Below, in pieces: positions 56,406 to 64,000 of a stretch of 64,000 bases of DNA. A model generated the notes under the pieces. It did not search any database. It worked only from the letters and a program-made list of their open reading frames with translations, and had not been told where the DNA came from. Made by a program: the position numbers and the translations under genes. Positions within the stretch are counted from its first letter, which is position 1, and the number at the start of each line of letters is the position of its first letter. The stretch is from Candidatus Dormiibacterota bacterium (GTDB lineage: Bacteria; Chloroflexota; Dormibacteria; Dormibacterales; Dormibacteraceae), in the NCBI GenBank assembly GCA_003169845.1, contig PNAG01000017.1, positions 124,001 to 188,000 of the forward strand, written 5' to 3'.

Positions 56406-57994
56406 GCGGTCTCCGTGTCGAGCGGCGTGCCGCCATCCTTGCGCGGGTCCGACGCGCCGTGGAGGAACCCATCCGGTTCGGCGACTATCAGCTGCGGCCG
56501 CGCGAAGTACGAGTCGTAGTTCAGCGTGCGCCGGTTCACCTGGTAGCCCCGCTTCTCGAGCGCCTGGCACACGGCGAGCGGGATCCGCGCCTCGGCCTGC
56601 ACCAGGTCGCCCTGGAAGTCGATCCGTGGGGCGCTCACGGCTTCCACCGGGGACATTCTGTGGTCGATCACGTTCAGCAGCACCTGCAGGATCGCTGTGA
56701 CGATCTTCGTGCCGCCGGGCGCGCCCACGACCGCCCGGAGCTTGCCTTTGTCGAACACGAAGGTCGGGGTCATCATGGTCACGCGAGTCTTGCCCGGCCG
56801 GACCGAGTTTGGACGCCCAGGACGCGGGTCGAAGCAGTTCATGTAGTCGTTGTAGCCGAAGCCGAGCCCAGGTGTCACCACGCCGCTTGCCGAACCAAGC
56901 GTATGCGTCAGCGACACCGCATTGCCGGCGTCGTCGACGACGCACACTTGCGTCGTATCTGCCCGATCGTGTGCCCGGGTGCCCGCCGCCACCACCTCAC
57001 GCGCCTTGGCTGCGTACTCCTTGTCGGCGAGGGCGCCCGTGGGAATGTCGATGAACTTCGGGTCGGCGATGTGAAGCTCGCGATCGGCCATCGCCCACGC
57101 CATCGCCTCGATGAGGACGCGTGCGGCTTCGCTGCTCGGCCATCCGTGGGCGCCAACGTCGTAACCCTCGAGGAAGTTCAGCATCTGGAGGAGGGTCAGG
57201 CCGCCCGCAGGCGGGCCCGCGGCGACCACCTGCCGGCCGCGATAGGTGCCTCTCAACGGCTCCGTCACGTTGACCGTGTACCCGGCCAGGTCTTCTTTGC
57301 TGATGAGTCCGCCGTTGGCTTCGAAGTCGGCGGCGATCTCGTCTGCGATCTCGCCCTTGTAGAAGATGTCGGGTCCCTCTGCGGCCAGGCGTTCCAGGGT
57401 GCGCGCGTAATCCGCCTGCACCATTCGCTCGCCGACGGCGAACAGCGCGCCGTCGCGCGTGTAGATGGCCCTCGCAGCGGCCGTGGCCTGGATGCGCTGC
57501 TGGTTCGGCACGACGTCCGGTCCATAGTCGGTGGTCCAGTAGCCGTGCATGAACCCCGTCACTGGAAAGCCGTCGCGCGCGAGCGGGATGGCCGGTTCGA
57601 TCGCCTGCTCCCACGAGATGGAGCCGAATCGGGTCAGCGCTTCGTGCAGGCCGGCCACCGTTCCCGGGACCCCCACCGACTGGTAGCCGACGTCGTTGAC
57701 CCACCCCTCGAGCACGTAGCCGTACCGGTCGGCGGCCTCTCGGACGAAGAGGTGCTCCCACTGGTCCTCACGCGCACGCGACCCGGCCGTGGAATAGAAC
57801 TCGAGGAGGGCGTCGCCGCCGGTGGCGCTGTGCACCAGCATCACACCGCAGCCGCCGATGCCACACATCTGTGGGTCGATCACGCCCTGCACGAACGCGC
57901 ACGTGACCGCGGCGTCGACGGCGTTTCCCCCGCGCCGCATCACCTCCAGCCCGATCTCTGCCGCCTGCGGCTGGGGGCAGACGATGATCGCCAC
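56402..57994 (-). CDS. ggt: Gamma-glutamyltransferase
   Basis: 530 residues from GTG 57994, chosen because the family start (xVAxxxPxAAExGLEVxRRGGNAVDAA) begins here (VAIIVCPQPQAAEIGLEV) and TAAGTT lies 7 bases upstream; an ATG at 58021 is possible. Landmarks: RRGGNAVDAAVTCAFV, GIGGCGVMLVHS, a large-subunit region with PAGGLTLLQMLNFLEG, then the autocleavage site with nucleophile Thr347 in ADTTQVCVVDDAGNAVSLTH. The usual TTH is TTQ here. No signal peptide is visible, so a cytoplasmic role is likely. It transfers or hydrolyses gamma-glutamyl groups such as that of glutathione. Confidence 0.9.
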   Translation of the reverse strand: MAIIVCPQPQAAEIGLEVMRRGGNAVDAAVTCAFVQGVIDPQMCGIGGCGVMLVHSATGGDALLEFYSTAGSRAREDQWEHLFVREAADRYGYVLEGWVNDVGYQSVGVPGTVAGLHEALTRFGSISWEQAIEPAIPLARDGFPVTGFMHGYWTTDYGPDVVPNQQRIQATAAARAIYTRDGALFAVGERMVQADYARTLERLAAEGPDIFYKGEIADEIAADFEANGGLISKEDLAGYTVNVTEPLRGTYRGRQVVAAGPPAGGLTLLQMLNFLEGYDVGAHGWPSSEAARVLIEAMAWAMADRELHIADPKFIDIPTGALADKEYAAKAREVVAAGTRAHDRADTTQVCVVDDAGNAVSLTHTLGSASGVVTPGLGFGYNDYMNCFDPRPGRPNSVRPGKTRVTMMTPTFVFDKGKLRAVVGAPGGTKIVTAILQVLLNVIDHRMSPVEAVSAPRIDFQGDLVQAEARIPLAVCQALEKRGYQVNRRTLNYDSYFARPQLIVAEPDGFLHGASDPRKDGGTPLDTETA

Positions 57995-58001
57995 GAAACG
58001 T

Positions 58002-58007
58002 AACTTA
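58002..58007 (-). promoter_or_regulatory. -10 element TAAGTT, leaderless start at 57994
   Basis: On the minus strand TAAGTT is followed by 7 bases and the GTG of ggt. This supports that start over the ATG at 58021, which lies upstream of the element. Confidence 0.45.
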
Positions 58008-58049
58008 GAGCAACTGCTCATCGATCGGTGTCGCGCCCCGGGCGCGCCC

Positions 58050-60053
58050 TCAGCTCTGCAGCAGGTGTGCCGGGTTTCCCTTGAGCCCGATCGCGACGGT
58101 GATCGTGTCCGTCGCCGTGACATTGGTCGAGATCTGATAGCGGAGCGACCACCACCAGTTATTCGGGTTGGCGCCCGGCGCATAGGACGAAGCTATCGGG
58201 ACTTCGAACCTGAGCCAGTGTCCGTTGAAGTTGGTGGTGCCGGCGCTCGTCGCGCGGACCGTTGCGGTCTGCGGCGATCCCGTGTTGACCACGCATGGAG
58301 CCGGCGGGTTGGTGAGCCCACCTGTGCCCGTGCAGGGCACGGGAGGCCCGACATTGGTCCTGCTCAACCCCAGGTCCCAGATCCGGATCGCGCTCGGAGA
58401 TGCGACAGACACGACCGTGCCGGAGTTGTCGAGAACGTAGAGGTCGACATTGCCTCCACCGGAGATGTCGCCCGGGTCGTAGACGTCAAGCGTGATGGTC
58501 TGGCCGGCGTAATCGGGCGGCACCTTGAAGATCGGGATGTCGAAGTGACCACCGGCCGGCACTGAGATCGGCGTGTACAGCGCCATGTCGTCCCAGGCGC
58601 CCACCGAGCATCCGGTGCAGGTCCCCGAGCCGTATCCGGCCGTGTCCTCGACCCTGACCGCGTAGCCCTTGTGGGCCTGGCCGCCCGGGCTGGTGCCGTT
58701 CGTCGGCGGGTTGGTCCCGTCGAAACCAAGCGTGTCGACCCTGAGGCGGTAGGTCCCGGCGGGCAAGGGCCCGGACGGAGGCGTCACGATGCGCTTGAAC
58801 GTGCCGCCGTCACCGACGCCCGTGTAGTTCGTGATGTCGACCCATGAGTGGTACGTGAGCATGTTGGTCGGGTTGCCCTGCGGGTTCCAGTCCTGAGTGA
58901 TGTAGGAACCCAGGTTGTTGATCGGGTTGTAGTTCTTGGAAGGCTTGCACTGGCCCGTGCATAGGTCGGGGTTCATCCAGTAGCCGCTCGCGTCGATCGG
59001 GTAGACGATGGCCTGGCTCACGATCGTGTCGCTCGCGCGAATGAACGGCGTATTCACCTTTTCGACCGTGTATTCCATCGCGGAGTACAGGTTCTTCTGG
59101 TTGGTCCCATAGGAGGAGAAGTCCATCGAGTCTTCCTCGTGGAGGTAGTAGCTGCTGCCAGAGCTGCATTGGTCGAAAGACTTCGTCGAGTTGGAGATGT
59201 GGTTTTCACAGTTGTTGTGCGTCGTGCCCGCCGGCGGGGTGCCCGCCCAGCTCTCTGAATTGGGTCCGTTGCCGCCGACCAGGGCGGGCGAGTTGTCAGG
59301 CCCGAAGATCGCGTTGTAGACCTCGATATAGCCACCGTTCGGCAGGTTGACGAGATAGTTGTAGCCGCCGCGGTCCGGCAGTGACGCGCCGACAGGGTCG
59401 CTGCCCTGGGTGCGGCTGATCGCGTGCACGTCTGCCGACACGCCCAGCGAACCTCCGGCAGGGTTCGGCGTGAAAGCGTCGCCCTGCTGGCGGTCCGTCG
59501 ACCAGCCTTCGGTGCGCGTGAAGAAGTAGTTGTTGCCACCCGAACCGAGCTGTGATGTGGTCGACCCGGTCTGCGTGCCGGGCTGGCCGAGCGACAGCGG
59601 AGGCAGGTACGTGGCGATGGCCGTGCGGGACACCAGATATCTCGTGACCCCGAACAGCTGCATGAAGTACACCGGTACGTAGCGAGAGACCGTGACCGCA
59701 AGCTTGTTGTCATAGCCCGGGACGCGGGCGGCGGTGACGGTGACGCCGTTGGTGACGTCGGCTGTGTCGAAACCATTTGCTTTGGCAGCGGCGATGGCCC
59801 TGTCGGTGGCGTCGTAGCCGGAGCCTGTGGGAACCGCATCACCCGGCGCGAACTGACCCGGCATGAAGATGACCCCGGAAAGGGCTGCCGATGCTGCGGC
59901 GCGTTCGGCGGCAGTGTTGTAGTAGTAGCCGATGCCGCCGTCGACCGCAAGGCCGATCGCCCCGAACAGCACCAGGATCATGAATGCGATCAGCACGACC
60001 GCCTGTCCCGTTTGACCTCGTGGCGCCAGCCACTGCCGGCTCGAATTTTTCAT
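58050..60053 (-). CDS. Large TadG-like membrane-anchored surface protein
   Basis: 667 residues from ATG 60053, overlapping the upstream TadE-like stop (ATGA). The N-terminus (GQTGQAVVLIAFMILVLFGAIG, shown split: GQAVVLIAFMILVLFG) is the Tad-type single membrane segment, followed by LAVDGGIGYYYNTAAERAAASAAL and VSRYVPVYFMQLFGVTRYLV, as in TadG/RcpF pilus-assembly proteins. The rest is a large extracellular part rich in Gly, Asn, Thr and Ser (about residues 150-660), with CENHISNSTKSFDQC and a C-terminal beta-rich segment. The gene is the last of a minus-strand triad. A role in pili or a surface layer is inferred. Confidence 0.75.
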   Translation of the reverse strand: MKNSSRQWLAPRGQTGQAVVLIAFMILVLFGAIGLAVDGGIGYYYNTAAERAAASAALSGVIFMPGQFAPGDAVPTGSGYDATDRAIAAAKANGFDTADVTNGVTVTAARVPGYDNKLAVTVSRYVPVYFMQLFGVTRYLVSRTAIATYLPPLSLGQPGTQTGSTTSQLGSGGNNYFFTRTEGWSTDRQQGDAFTPNPAGGSLGVSADVHAISRTQGSDPVGASLPDRGGYNYLVNLPNGGYIEVYNAIFGPDNSPALVGGNGPNSESWAGTPPAGTTHNNCENHISNSTKSFDQCSSGSSYYLHEEDSMDFSSYGTNQKNLYSAMEYTVEKVNTPFIRASDTIVSQAIVYPIDASGYWMNPDLCTGQCKPSKNYNPINNLGSYITQDWNPQGNPTNMLTYHSWVDITNYTGVGDGGTFKRIVTPPSGPLPAGTYRLRVDTLGFDGTNPPTNGTSPGGQAHKGYAVRVEDTAGYGSGTCTGCSVGAWDDMALYTPISVPAGGHFDIPIFKVPPDYAGQTITLDVYDPGDISGGGNVDLYVLDNSGTVVSVASPSAIRIWDLGLSRTNVGPPVPCTGTGGLTNPPAPCVVNTGSPQTATVRATSAGTTNFNGHWLRFEVPIASSYAPGANPNNWWWSLRYQISTNVTATDTITVAIGLKGNPAHLLQS

Positions 60054-60580
60054 ACCAGCACCGGTGAGGCCATGAACACCGCGTGCTCGCTCAAGCCCAG
60101 TGCAAATCCGGGCAGCCCGCTCGGTGGGTTGTAGTTCCACTCGACTCGAACACCGATCGCCGTCTCGGTCGGAGGTGTCTGGTTGCGCGAAGTCAATGGG
60201 AAGCCCTGGTGAAGATTCTTGCCAGTCGCATCGAAGAGGTCGTACGGATCGCCGGCGTGATAGTCGCCATCCGGCTGGAGTGGCTGGTAGATGTAGATGC
60301 GAGTCAAAGTCGAGTAGTTCATCGCGGTTGTGACTGCGAGCACGTTCTTGACCACGTCGGCGTCGACCTGGCTCGTGGTCAATGTCGGGTTCGTGATCTG
60401 GCCGCCGATCTCGGCCGCGAGGCGAGCGCCCTGCCGGCATGCAGCGCCGGCGACCACCTTGTCCGAGATCATCACCGCGGTATCGAAACCTCCCAGGAGC
60501 AAGAGGATCAGCACCGGCGCTGAGACCGCGAACTCAACGATGGACTGAGCGAGCTGTGATCGCCCGTGGGTTCGCGGCAT
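60050..60580 (-). CDS. TadE-like pseudopilin protein
   Basis: 176 residues from ATG 60580, whose ATGA overlaps the preceding gene's stop. A short basic N-terminus is followed by AQSIVEFAVSAPVLILLLLGG, the E-containing membrane segment of TadE/TadF proteins, then FDTAVMISDKVVAGAACRQGAR. The C-terminal part is extracellular, short and beta-rich. TadE proteins are minor pilins of type IVc Tad systems. Confidence 0.82.
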   Translation of the reverse strand: MPRTHGRSQLAQSIVEFAVSAPVLILLLLGGFDTAVMISDKVVAGAACRQGARLAAEIGGQITNPTLTTSQVDADVVKNVLAVTTAMNYSTLTRIYIYQPLQPDGDYHAGDPYDLFDATGKNLHQGFPLTSRNQTPPTETAIGVRVEWNYNPPSGLPGFALGLSEHAVFMASPVLV

Positions 60581-61143
60581 CAATACGTCTGCGGCTCCAG
60601 GCGGATCTCGAATGCTTGCTGCAGCTGGAGCGGGTGCGCGGCCAGAAAGATTCCGGTCTTCCAGTTGTACTGGTAGAAGACGGTGACCCCGAGGAAGTCA
60701 CTCTCCCCGTTCACCACGTCCCGCATCGAAGGCGGCCACGACGTGGCGCCGATCACGGTGCCATCGAGCCTGTACTTGTTGTAGTGGGCGGGATCCGCCG
60801 TGAGAGCACCGCTGCCTTGCTCGATCAATCGGTACACATCGATTTCGGTGACGCTGGCAAGCGAAGTGGTGCCGATGGCGGTGGCGCGCAAAACCGCGAT
60901 CGACGTCTGATCCGCGCTTACGGCGTTGCCCGACTCCGACTCCTGCCGCGCGACCTCGCCGGCTCCAAACCGCGCCGTCCCCACGACGAACAGGAGGAGG
61001 CCGCACTCGACGACGCCCAGCAGGAAGAAGAAAAGGATCGGCGCCACGATGGCGAATTCGACGAGCGCCTGGCCCCGGGGCCGCTGACGATCCCGGTGCG
61101 TGACCCGCGAAGCCTCTGTCGCAGCGATCTGCGGATATCTCAC
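60580..61143 (-). CDS. TadE-like pseudopilin protein
   Basis: 187 residues from GTG 61143. The N-terminal tail of 22 basic residues is longer than in its neighbours. The membrane segment is GQALVEFAIVAPILFFFLLG (with the conserved Glu), followed by VGTARFGAGEVARQESESG. It is the first gene of the minus-strand triad. A weak -10-like TACTTG (61154-61149) lies 5 bases upstream. The prepilin-like processing site, cytoplasmic basic tail then hydrophobic helix, is as in the TadE family. Confidence 0.82.
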   Translation of the reverse strand: MRYPQIAATEASRVTHRDRQRPRGQALVEFAIVAPILFFFLLGVVECGLLLFVVGTARFGAGEVARQESESGNAVSADQTSIAVLRATAIGTTSLASVTEIDVYRLIEQGSGALTADPAHYNKYRLDGTVIGATSWPPSMRDVVNGESDFLGVTVFYQYNWKTGIFLAAHPLQLQQAFEIRLEPQTY

Positions 61144-61319
61144 CCCATCAAGTACGACGCCCAGGCAGCGACCTTTCCTGTGTCACCGCGTATTCGGTGT
61201 GAATTCGGCTCGGGAGAGACGAAGTACGGCGACAAACAGCTTCATCGGCGACTACGTCGATTGCTTAAGGTCCGCCCGTTGCGCATTGGTTTGCGACTTT
61301 TGGCGTTAAGCCAAATGTC
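61144..61319. promoter_or_regulatory. Shared intergenic region of two divergent Tad-like operons
   Basis: 176 bases. A perfect TTTGGC/GCCAAA inverted repeat with GTTAA loop (61299-61315) lies next to the plus-strand start. TACTTG on the minus strand is near 61150. Promoters for both triads must lie here, or just inside for the plus side, where TTGAAC at 61344-61349 precedes TTAAGC. No gene is seen. Confidence 0.4.
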
Positions 61320-61928
61320 GTGGATGGTTGGATCCGATCGAGATTGAACTCGCTTAAGGGCGTCTTAAGCACGAAATGGAGATCTCGCGCCCGAACTCCA
61401 ATGCGAGGGCAATCACTCGTTGAAGCGGCGATCACGCTCCCGGTTGTGCTTCTGCTGGCACTTGGCGTGACGGACATCGGACGTGCCTTCTACTTTCGCG
61501 AAGCCGTCACCAACTCGGTCCGGCAGGCGCTGCGCATGGCCGTTTCCACGTACCAGCAGAGCACCGCGAACAGCGTGTGCTCCGGCACCGGTGGCGGCCC
61601 CGTCGCCGTGACGGTCGTGTCGGCGATCCCCCCTTCCGGCGGCGCCATCGCGACGATCGCCACCCAGGCCGCGCAGGAAAGCTCGAGCAATGGCACCCCG
61701 GCCGGCTCGGTGCTCGCCGGTGCGACCTTGACCGTCACGTTTCATTGTTTGAACGGGGCCGCGATCACAAATGCAACCAGCAACGGCAGCGGTCCTTCCA
61801 ACTCCGGGTCGGACTCCATCACCGCCAGCATCACGGACCGCATGTCGGTGATCACGCCTTTGCTTTGGCCGGTGACGGGAACGTCTTATCCGATCACCGT
61901 CACGTCGTTCCAGCGGACGGAGTACTGA
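61320..61928 (+). CDS. TadE-like pseudopilin protein
   Basis: 202 residues from GTG 61320; ATG 61401 (MRGQSLVEAA) is an equally plausible start that removes a 27-residue basic tail. The membrane segment GQSLVEAAITLPVVLLLALG is followed by VTDIGRAFYFREAVTNSVRQ. The extracellular part is Ser/Thr/Gly-rich with two Cys (SVCSGTGGGP, FHCLNGA) that could form a disulfide. It is the first gene of the plus-strand triad. Confidence 0.78.
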   Translation: MDGWIRSRLNSLKGVLSTKWRSRARTPMRGQSLVEAAITLPVVLLLALGVTDIGRAFYFREAVTNSVRQALRMAVSTYQQSTANSVCSGTGGGPVAVTVVSAIPPSGGAIATIATQAAQESSSNGTPAGSVLAGATLTVTFHCLNGAAITNATSNGSGPSNSGSDSITASITDRMSVITPLLWPVTGTSYPITVTSFQRTEY

Positions 61929-61929
61929 G

Positions 61930-62556
61930 ATGAGGAGCAAACGCGGCCAGGCGCTGGTCGAGTTCGCGCTCATCTTCCCCATCCTGTTCTTCCTTCTTGC
62001 CCTCAGCATCGATATCTTTCGCGTCGACTGGGTCAGCTCAACCGTGGCCGAGGCCGCGCGTCAGGGTGCGCGGCAGGCGGTGGCCAACGAGGACCCGTCG
62101 GACAACGCTTTCGGCGGCACGGCCGGCCCTTGCTCGGGCACCACTCAGACCCCGTCGGCGACCGGAAGCGGCTGCCTCAAGACTTCTCGGATTTATGAAA
62201 CGGTCCTCACCGTCCTGGGAGGTTTCGCCCACAGCACGATGCTCACGGAGGCGCCGCCGACCGCCTGCCCCAACCCGGCGGTCGGCGCCACCTCCATCTG
62301 CGTGTACCCGGGAGAGCAGGGCGCCGCGGGGTCCTACGCCTCGTGCGACGCAGCCCGGTTGTCGCTCGGCCGCGATCCCGTGGTGGGCGAGCTCGGCGCG
62401 CGCGCCCCAGAGTATGCGAGCCCCCAGTACAAGGGCTGCTATGAGGTCGTCGTGACGGTCATCTATCGCTACGACACACTGGTTCCATTCCTCGGCGGAG
62501 CCGCGCCGAACTTCCTGCGCATCAGCTCCTCCACCACCATGCTGGCCGAGTACTGA
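61930..62556 (+). CDS. TadE-like pseudopilin protein
   Basis: 208 residues, starting one base after the previous stop. Basic MRSKR, then GQALVEFALIFPILFFLLAL, and VSSTVAEAARQGARQAVANE, the usual TadE arrangement. The extracellular part has several Cys (GPCSGTTQTPS, GSGCLKTS, TACPNPAVGATSICVYPG). It ends in TGATGA with the next start. Confidence 0.83.
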   Translation: MRSKRGQALVEFALIFPILFFLLALSIDIFRVDWVSSTVAEAARQGARQAVANEDPSDNAFGGTAGPCSGTTQTPSATGSGCLKTSRIYETVLTVLGGFAHSTMLTEAPPTACPNPAVGATSICVYPGEQGAAGSYASCDAARLSLGRDPVVGELGARAPEYASPQYKGCYEVVVTVIYRYDTLVPFLGGAAPNFLRISSSTTMLAEY

Positions 62557-63950
62557 TGAAAAAGACTAAGTCCCCGCGCTCCCAGAAGGGCCAGGCGGTC
62601 GTGATCGTCGTGGGGATGATCGTCGCCTTGACGATCCTCGGCACGATGGTGTTCGATGTAGGGCTCGCGGTCTCGGACCGTCGCAACCTGCAGGCCTACG
62701 CGGACTCCGCCGCTCTCGCCGGCGCGCGCTCGTACAGCCAGGGAGTGAACCGCGCGCACTGGGTGGCGATGCAGTACCTCGGCGCGTCACTGAACTTCGG
62801 GCTGCCGACCGGCGCCTGCGCGAGCCCCGCGAGCTGTCCGGCCGGCACCTATTCGGTCGTCTCGTACCAGGTGACAATGAGCGACTCCTACCGTGTCGGC
62901 GGGATCCTCAACTACCCGAGCGTGCTCGACGTCGTCATCTCGCATCAGCAGCCCAGCATCTTCGCGAGGATGGTCGGCTACTCGACGGTCAAGACGGCCG
63001 CCTCGGCTCGCGCCACGCCGCCCGGACCCCAGATCGCCGGCGCCGCCTACGCCGTGGCGGCCGTCAGCGGCGACGCGATGATCAATGGAGGCGGCGCGGC
63101 CTTCCAGACGGTCACGGGTCCGGTCTACGCGTATGGCTCGTTTGGCGCCAACAACGGACCTCACTCGACCGGCGTGCCCTCGGTCCAGACCAACTACGAC
63201 GGCACCACCTGCCCCGGTGGGCCGAGCAACGTGCTCGACAACGGTGGCGGCGCCAACAGCTTGAACTACCACACGACCGATGGAAACCCGATGACCAACC
63301 GCACGAGCATCCCGCCGAACTTCAGCTTCGACACCGCCTCGCCGCTGCCCGCGCAGCCCGCGCCCACTTACTTCTCGGTCGCGCAGGCCAAGGACGGCGC
63401 CGGCAACTGGAAGCCGGGGATCTACAACGGCTTCGCTCCCAGCGGCGGCACGATGAACGGCGGCGTCTACAAGATCATCAACTCGGCGAGCCTGGCCCTT
63501 GGCTCGATCACGAACACCGTGCACACCGCGTCAGGAGTGTCCAACGGGGTCAATGCCGTCGCGATCGTGATCGACTCCTCCGACACTGGTGGGCTCGACC
63601 TCAGCTCGGCGGTGCTCAACGGCCTGGACGACTTGAACCCGCCGGCGTACACGGGGTTGCGCGACCCTGCGGGGACGCATAACTTCGTCATCTACGGCGG
63701 GCATGGAGCCGGGGCCTACAGCGGTGGCATCACGATCGGGCCGGGCGCAAGCACCGACATGAGCGGGATCATCTACGTGCCGGACAGCGCTTACGTAAGC
63801 GACGGAAACTCGAGCCCCCAGTTCACGGGCTCGCTGGTGGTCGCGACCATGACCGTCCACGGCGGTGGCAACGGCGCGCAGGTCTTCCACTGGGTGTGCG
63901 GCCTGAACGCGATCGCCGGACAGCCCTTCTCAGGGGGCCTGGTCCGTTAG
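62556..63950 (+). CDS. TadG-like membrane-anchored surface protein
   Basis: 464 residues, ATG overlapping the previous stop by one base. Basic MKKTKSPRSQ, then KGQAVVIVVGMIVALTILGT, followed by VFDVGLAVSDRRNLQAYADS and ALAGARSYSQG, the TadG N-terminal pattern. Residues about 60-150 resemble the Tad middle domain. From about 180 the chain is Gly/Asn/Ser-rich and secreted (GGGAAFQTVTGPVYAYGSFG, GPGASTDMSGIIYVPDSA), with possible beta-helix character. It has the same place in its triad as the 667-residue protein on the minus strand. Confidence 0.78.
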   Translation: MKKTKSPRSQKGQAVVIVVGMIVALTILGTMVFDVGLAVSDRRNLQAYADSAALAGARSYSQGVNRAHWVAMQYLGASLNFGLPTGACASPASCPAGTYSVVSYQVTMSDSYRVGGILNYPSVLDVVISHQQPSIFARMVGYSTVKTAASARATPPGPQIAGAAYAVAAVSGDAMINGGGAAFQTVTGPVYAYGSFGANNGPHSTGVPSVQTNYDGTTCPGGPSNVLDNGGGANSLNYHTTDGNPMTNRTSIPPNFSFDTASPLPAQPAPTYFSVAQAKDGAGNWKPGIYNGFAPSGGTMNGGVYKIINSASLALGSITNTVHTASGVSNGVNAVAIVIDSSDTGGLDLSSAVLNGLDDLNPPAYTGLRDPAGTHNFVIYGGHGAGAYSGGITIGPGASTDMSGIIYVPDSAYVSDGNSSPQFTGSLVVATMTVHGGGNGAQVFHWVCGLNAIAGQPFSGGLVR

Positions 63951-64000
63951 CTCCCCGGGAGTTCGATGGTGAACGTGCTGCCTTCACCGCGAGCCGTCTG
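63947..64000 (-). CDS. Histidine kinase, C-terminal end only
   Basis: The minus-strand frame entering from the right edge reads QTARGEGSTFTIELPGS and stops at TAA (63949-63947). The GxGSTFTIELP ending is the last strand of the HATPase_c domain of sensor histidine kinases. The stop overlaps the TadG-like stop. Only 17 residues are visible. Confidence 0.7.
   Translation of the reverse strand, partial: QTARGEGSTFTIELPGS

Overview
This is a high-GC bacterial chromosome segment. It carries one tRNA gene (tRNA-Tyr) and no sign of phage, plasmid, insertion sequence or CRISPR. GTG and TTG starts are frequent, start/stop overlaps (ATGA, GTGA, TTGA) are common, and several genes have a -10-like hexamer only 6-7 bases before the start codon, which implies leaderless mRNAs. 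An F420-type (Ddn-like) protein, the GlgE glycogen route, a DUF222/HNH-type gene and Tad-like surface proteins suggest a high-GC terrabacterial lineage (Actinobacteriota, Chloroflexota or a Dormibacterota-like group). That placement is inference from gene content; no phylogenetic marker was tested.

Layout. 1-5479: the end of an ion-channel gene, then a ROK repressor divergent from a xylose-type ABC importer (binding protein, ATPase, permease). 5490-8860: Lon protease with a deazaflavin-type reductase directly behind it, then a CoA-binding protein. 8925-13359: an unrecognised protein that looks like a stand-alone Ntn hydrolase, a frameshifted HNH endonuclease gene, a CYTH protein and an aldehyde dehydrogenase. 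13388-20684: a tightly coupled operon for alpha-glucan synthesis from trehalose (GlgE, TreS-maltokinase fusion, GlgB). 20750-23688: an HD-GYP protein, a short DCC-family gene with two in-frame TGA codons, and three small regulator genes.

23796-32880 (minus strand): LacI regulator, sugar ABC importer (binding protein, two permeases, MsmX/UgpC-type ATPase), a ParB-like protein, adenylate kinase and a GH15 glucoamylase/trehalase, nearly all abutting. A GH1 beta-glucosidase is divergent from lacI across a double LacI-type operator. 34280-45447: GH2 glycosidase, a GAF-oxidoreductase fusion, a glycogen-debranching-type enzyme and a 1306-residue secreted beta-propeller protein. 45502-50950: a second ion channel, nitroreductase, acidic protein, a decayed ABC exporter, a two-component system and an SDR. 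50951-52093: decayed genes beside tRNA-Tyr. 52158-58007: MFS transporter, LysM/CHAP wall hydrolase, nitronate monooxygenase-like enzyme, FabG-like SDR and gamma-glutamyltransferase. 58050-63950: two divergent triads of TadE/TadG-like proteins, then the last residues of a histidine kinase.

Metabolically the window is built around sugars: import of xylose-type and oligosaccharide substrates, hydrolysis by GH1/GH2/GH15, and storage or mobilisation of alpha-glucan and trehalose. The most striking observation is at 21431-21829. Both cysteines of the FDGxCxxC redox motif of a DCC-family protein are encoded by TGA, and a GC-rich stem-loop lies at the distance expected of a bacterial SECIS. This predicts a UxxU double-selenocysteine protein.
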